Of a stretch of 8,464 nt of DNA, positions 5,655 to 8,464 are shown in pieces. The notes under the pieces were generated by a model. It was given only the letters and a program-made list of their open reading frames with translations, did not search any database and was not told where the DNA came from. The stretch covers positions 1-8,464 of the forward strand of contig CAJTTU010000125.1 in assembly GCA_910579325.1 (NCBI GenBank), given 5' to 3'. The stretch's first letter is position 1. Each line of letters opens with the position of its first letter. The translations under genes and the position numbers were made by a program. The DNA comes from an uncultured Lachnospiraceae bacterium (lineage in GTDB: Bacteria > Bacillota > Clostridia > Lachnospirales > Lachnospiraceae).

Positions 5655-7399
5655 GCTCCCTTCGCCTCCTCTCCCATCTGGGAATGCCAGATATCCCGAT
5701 AAGCCCGGCAGGTTTCCACCAGTTCCTCATGGGTGCCGCAGGCCAGGATACCGCCGTTTTCCAGTACGATTATCCTGTCTGCCGTGCGCACGGAGGCAAT
5801 CCTCTGGGCTATGATGATTTTGGTGCTATCAGGGCGGGACTCTTTTAACGCCCGGTATAAATCCGCTTCCGTTTTCAGGTCAAGGGCGCTGGTGGAATCG
5901 TCAAAAATAAAGATTTCCGCAGGCTTTAAGACTGCCCTGGCAACGGAAATCCGCTGCTTCTGGCCTCCGGACAGGCTCATGCCCCGCTCTGCCACCATTG
6001 TATCGTACCCGTTTCCAAGGGAAGAAATAAAACTGTCCGCCTGCGCAATGGATGCTGCGGATGCAAGCGACATGCTATCCGCTCCCGGCAGCCCCCAGGC
6101 AATATTATCCTCCACCGTCATGCCAAACAGCTCGCTTTTCTGCATGGCTATGGCTATTTTCTCCCGGAGCGCCCGCTGCCGGTATTCCCTGACATCAATT
6201 CCATCCACCAGAACCGCACCGGAATCCGCATCATAAAACCGCATCATCAGTCCGGCCAGTGTAGTCTTTCCGCATCCGGTGGCCCCAATGACCGCCACTG
6301 TTTCCCCTCTGTGTATCTTCAGATTGATATGGGATAGCACGTTTCGGGCGCTTCCCGGATAGGCGAAGGAAACGTCACGGAATTCGATTTCCCCCTGTGT
6401 CTGCGCTGCCCCGTCAAAAGAGCCGTCTTTCAGTTCCGGCACGCTTTCCAGCGCCTCTTTTACACGTTTCCATGAGGTGAGCCCCCTGGAAATATTCTGG
6501 AACAGCATGACCAGCATCAGAATACCGTTCAGAAGCTGGGTGGTATAGGTCAGCGCCGCCATGACATTTCCCGGTGTTGCACTGCCGTTTCCCACCGAAA
6601 AAGATCCTGCAAGAAGAATGACCGTGACAGCCATGTACATAATCGCATTCGTAAGGGGATTCATGAAGGCAAAGATCACAAGGGTTTTCAGCTGCGTCCT
6701 CACCAGCTCGCCGTTCGTCTTCCCAAACCGCGTTTTTTCATAGGCTTCCCGGACGCAGGCTTTCATGATGCGGATGCCGGACACGTCTTCTTGCATGATT
6801 TCATTGATGGCATCCAAATGCGCCTGCAGCCTGGAAAACAGGGGATTTGCCCTCCATAGGCACAACCCGATCACGCCCACCAGAAACGGGAAAGCGCACA
6901 ATACGATAAGCCCGAAGCCGGCATTCAGCCGGAACATGAAATATATGCTTCCGAAGGTGAGAAGCGTGGTCCGTATCAGCCCCCTGACAAACAGCGAGAC
7001 GAAGTTCTGCACCTGGGTGATGTCATTGGTCACCCTTGTCACCAGAGAGCCTGTACCGAAGCGGTCCATCTGCGGGAAAGAAAAATCCATGATCCTGCGA
7101 AAACAGTCCTTTCGAATCTCATTTCCGATATTCTGGCTGGATATATGCACGAACACATTGTTGAGGGAGCCGCAAAGCCCTCCCACCAGGACGAGGCCGA
7201 TCATCTGCAGCCCCAGCATCCATATCAGATGCAGGTCGGCACCGCCCCCGTTGTTGACGCCAAGGACACCGTCATCCACAATCCGGCTCATGAATCCTGG
7301 CTGCACCAGATCCATCATCACCTCACCGATCATGAACAAGCCAGCAATAATGGCAAACAACAGATATTTTCTGATATATTTCCACATGGTCAGCGCCAT
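5651..7399 (-). CDS. ABC exporter half-transporter with degenerate ATPase site, 582 residues
   Basis: Partner of the downstream ABC protein in a probable heterodimeric exporter. The transmembrane domain covers about residues 12-310 and the ATPase follows: Walker A GATGCGKTT (372-380), Q-loop Gln420, signature LSGGQ (476-480). The catalytic glutamate position is Asp501 (IFIFDDSTSALD) and the switch histidine is replaced by Gln532 (IIIAQRIASV). These are the hallmark changes of the degenerate-site subunit in heterodimeric exporters. Its intact LSGGQ would complete the active site with Walker A/B of the 606-residue partner. The ATG at 7397-7399 overlaps the 3' end of the MarR gene by 10 bases. 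A second ATG at 7385-7387 (MWKYIRKY...), two bases after the MarR stop codon, is an equally plausible start. Neither has a strong ribosome site, so coupling to MarR translation is likely. Confidence 0.93.
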   Translation of the reverse strand: MALTMWKYIRKYLLFAIIAGLFMIGEVMMDLVQPGFMSRIVDDGVLGVNNGGGADLHLIWMLGLQMIGLVLVGGLCGSLNNVFVHISSQNIGNEIRKDCFRRIMDFSFPQMDRFGTGSLVTRVTNDITQVQNFVSLFVRGLIRTTLLTFGSIYFMFRLNAGFGLIVLCAFPFLVGVIGLCLWRANPLFSRLQAHLDAINEIMQEDVSGIRIMKACVREAYEKTRFGKTNGELVRTQLKTLVIFAFMNPLTNAIMYMAVTVILLAGSFSVGNGSATPGNVMAALTYTTQLLNGILMLVMLFQNISRGLTSWKRVKEALESVPELKDGSFDGAAQTQGEIEFRDVSFAYPGSARNVLSHINLKIHRGETVAVIGATGCGKTTLAGLMMRFYDADSGAVLVDGIDVREYRQRALREKIAIAMQKSELFGMTVEDNIAWGLPGADSMSLASAASIAQADSFISSLGNGYDTMVAERGMSLSGGQKQRISVARAVLKPAEIFIFDDSTSALDLKTEADLYRALKESRPDSTKIIIAQRIASVRTADRIIVLENGGILACGTHEELVETCRAYRDIWHSQMGEEAKGA

Positions 7400-8136
7400 C
7401 CATGCCCATTTGAGGCTCCATGGTGTCCGCGGTCATCACGATGCCCATGTCCGTCATGCTGTTCTCCGTCATCCCGGTGTCCATGACCATCATGGTGCCC
7501 GCAGTTTTCCCCGTGTCCATGTCCATCCCCGTGTCCGTGGCGGTGCCCATGTTTGCATGTGGCTTCATTTTCTTTATATCGCTTTTTCCAGTCGCAACGG
7601 ACTTTTTCCAAAAGTAACAACAGTTCCTGTTTTTCCTCTCCTGAAAGGCAGGAAAACATTTCCTCATGCCGCTTTCTGCGCTGCTTTAGCGCCTCTTCTG
7701 CAATTTCTCTGCCGCTGTCTGTCAGGGAGATGTCCGTCGTCCTGCGGTCAGATTCACTCTGTGTCCGGACAATCCAGCCTGAGCCTTCCAGCTTGGACAG
7801 AATCTCACTGGCTGAACCCGGCTGGATTCCCAAACGCTCCGTCAAATCCCTCTGGGTGATTGCTTCCAACCCGTTCAGTATGATTAGGATGCGCTTCTGG
7901 CTGGCCTTCCCCTCATATAGCAAGCGCATGGTATGATGCAAATCCCGCAGACTGATAATCAGATTGTCATTGATATCCGCCGCAGGATCATCGGCCGTGT
8001 ACATTTCCTGATCCCGATGTTTTCCCTGCTGCTCCGGCATTTTCCCGGTGCGGCGGTATTCTTCCCCTCTGCCGCAGTGCGGCCTTTCCAGATCACAATG
8101 CCGTCCACAGCCGGGGCAAATGGTATTTTCCTGCAT
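7390..8136 (-). CDS. MarR family regulator with N-terminal Cys4 motif and His-rich tail, 248 residues
   Basis: Winged-helix transcriptional regulator, most likely the repressor of its own operon and of the ABC exporter downstream. The core (about residues 55-185) has the HTH QRDLTERLGIQPGSASEILSKL and the wing SDRRTTDISLT with the conserved DRR motif (130-132). It is longer than typical MarR proteins (about 140-150 residues) at both ends. The N-terminus has Cys7, Cys10, Cys14 and Cys21 (CPGCGRHC...C), a likely zinc site. The C-terminus from Cys194 is a tail of about 55 residues with 16 histidines, two cysteines and many Gly/Asp, including HDGHGHRDD twice (215-223 and 227-235). These ends suggest metal binding, but whether metal is the signal is unknown. 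The ATG at 8134-8136 has AAAGGAGG with 8-base spacing. The promoter and a palindromic operator lie directly upstream. Confidence 0.9.
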   Translation of the reverse strand: MQENTICPGCGRHCDLERPHCGRGEEYRRTGKMPEQQGKHRDQEMYTADDPAADINDNLIISLRDLHHTMRLLYEGKASQKRILIILNGLEAITQRDLTERLGIQPGSASEILSKLEGSGWIVRTQSESDRRTTDISLTDSGREIAEEALKQRRKRHEEMFSCLSGEEKQELLLLLEKVRCDWKKRYKENEATCKHGHRHGHGDGHGHGENCGHHDGHGHRDDGEQHDGHGHRDDRGHHGASNGHGWR

Positions 8137-8155
8137 GAATCATCCCTCCTTTCTT

Positions 8156-8203
8156 TAGGTACCTTGATTATAGCACTGCAAAAAGAAATTATCAAGGTAC
8201 CTA
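8156..8203. promoter_or_regulatory. Probable MarR operator: 13-bp inverted repeat around the promoter
   Basis: TAGGTACCTTGAT (8156-8168) and ATCAAGGTACCTA (8191-8203) are exact reverse complements separated by 22 bases. Each arm contains the palindrome GGTACC. One arm overlaps the -10 and the other the -35 of the MarR promoter, and the arm centres are about 35 bp apart. Binding of the repressor here would block RNA polymerase. The repeat is seen directly; MarR as its ligand is inferred from position. Confidence 0.75.
8167..8195 (-). promoter_or_regulatory. Promoter of the marR-ABC-ABC operon
   Basis: On the minus strand -35 TTGATA (8190-8195), a 17-base spacer and -10 TATAAT (8167-8172), with TG one base before the -10 (extended -10). 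It is a near-consensus sigma-A promoter, so it should be strong when not repressed. The start codon follows about 30 bases after the -10. Confidence 0.85.
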
Positions 8204-8209
8204 CATTTA

Positions 8210-8464
8210 TCAGGAAATACCGATTTCTCTCTTTCTCTTTGTTTCGCTGCGCTCAGTCTTTAACTGCTGTCGGCTTTTCCCGTTCAGCTGCCTGTAAGTT
8301 GACACAATGACAGAAGCGGAAATGAAAAATGTCAAAATGTCAGATACCGGCATGGAGTACAGGACTCCGTCCAGCCCATAAAAATGCGGGAGAAGGAGCG
8401 CGAACCCAACGCCGAACACGATTTCCCTGATCATGGAGAGTATGGTGGACGCAGCCGCCTTCCC
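8210..8464 (-). CDS. MATE family efflux transporter, C-terminal end (cut by right window edge)
   Basis: The last 84 residues of a membrane exporter, open to the window edge. The pattern GKAAASTILSMIREIVFG, then LLLPHFYGLDGVLYSMPVSD and a final hydrophobic helix, matches the last two helices of MATE proteins (the 'GKA..S......R' and 'GL.GV....P..D' signatures). The full MATE protein in this window has the same layout, with IGKAKVAAPLSVLRDV and GVTGIFWAAPVADV. A basic, hydrophilic tail (KSRQQLKTERSETKRKREIG) follows; unlike the other MATE there is no kinase-like domain. The stop at 8210-8212 lies only 7 bases from the MarR operator and no terminator is visible between them. Its transcript may therefore run through the MarR promoter. 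An internal ATG at 8434 is a shadow start; the frame continues upstream in MATE-like sequence. Confidence 0.88.
   Translation of the reverse strand, partial: GKAAASTILSMIREIVFGVGFALLLPHFYGLDGVLYSMPVSDILTFFISASVIVSTYRQLNGKSRQQLKTERSETKRKREIGIS

Noticed and set aside
7390..7560. CRISPR-like or non-coding tandem repeat
   Set aside because: The repetition follows the codons of the His/Gly/Asp tail in the MarR frame, and units are neither identical nor separated by unique spacers.
6765..7859. Long open frame on the plus strand (364 codons)
   Set aside because: It lies opposite the first ABC gene and MarR, its translation has no family pattern, and its histidine-rich part is the antisense of the MarR His/Gly tail.

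Overview
The window looks like chromosomal or integrated-element DNA from a low-to-mid GC Firmicute, most likely a gut clostridium of the Lachnospiraceae type. The reasons are strong AGGAGG ribosome sites, the protein families present (large serine recombinase, two-zinc-knuckle HTH protein, MATE with a kinase-like tail, MarR plus paired ABC exporter) and short, overlapping genes. This is inferred from protein style; no taxonomic marker is present. Every gene I accept is on the minus strand, so transcription runs from the right edge to the left.

Right part (about 3590-8464), a drug-efflux block. At the right edge is the C-terminal end of a MATE transporter (8210-8464, cut by the window). Next comes a MarR-type repressor (7390-8136) whose promoter is embraced by a 13-bp inverted repeat, a likely autoregulatory operator. 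The repressor gene overlaps the first of two ABC exporter half-transporters (5651-7399), which overlaps the second (3834-5654) by ATGA. The two ABC proteins carry complementary departures from the consensus ATPase motifs, as expected for a heterodimeric exporter with one degenerate and one active ATP site. After a gap with its own promoter and an attenuator-like leader, a second complete MATE gene follows (1615-3588). Its protein carries a C-terminal cytidylate-kinase-like domain, and the gene ends at a clear intrinsic terminator (1525-1552).

Left part (1 to about 1520), a mobile-element module. A structured non-coding region (1283-1524) precedes a three-gene cluster: an HTH protein with two Cys4 zinc knuckles (857-1273), a 58-residue SHOCT-like protein (688-864) and the N-terminal 215 residues of a large serine recombinase (1-645, cut by the window). 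The leader holds a perfect 15-bp inverted repeat just upstream of a Shine-Dalgarno that can itself be hidden in a hairpin.

Working together, the right block reads as a MarR-controlled export operon flanked by MATE pumps. The recombinase cluster beside it suggests that the efflux genes may be cargo of, or neighbours to, an integrative element. Points most worth a second look are the MATE-kinase fusion and its leader, the MarR protein with a cysteine cluster at one end and a histidine-rich tail at the other, and the structured leader before the zinc-knuckle gene.
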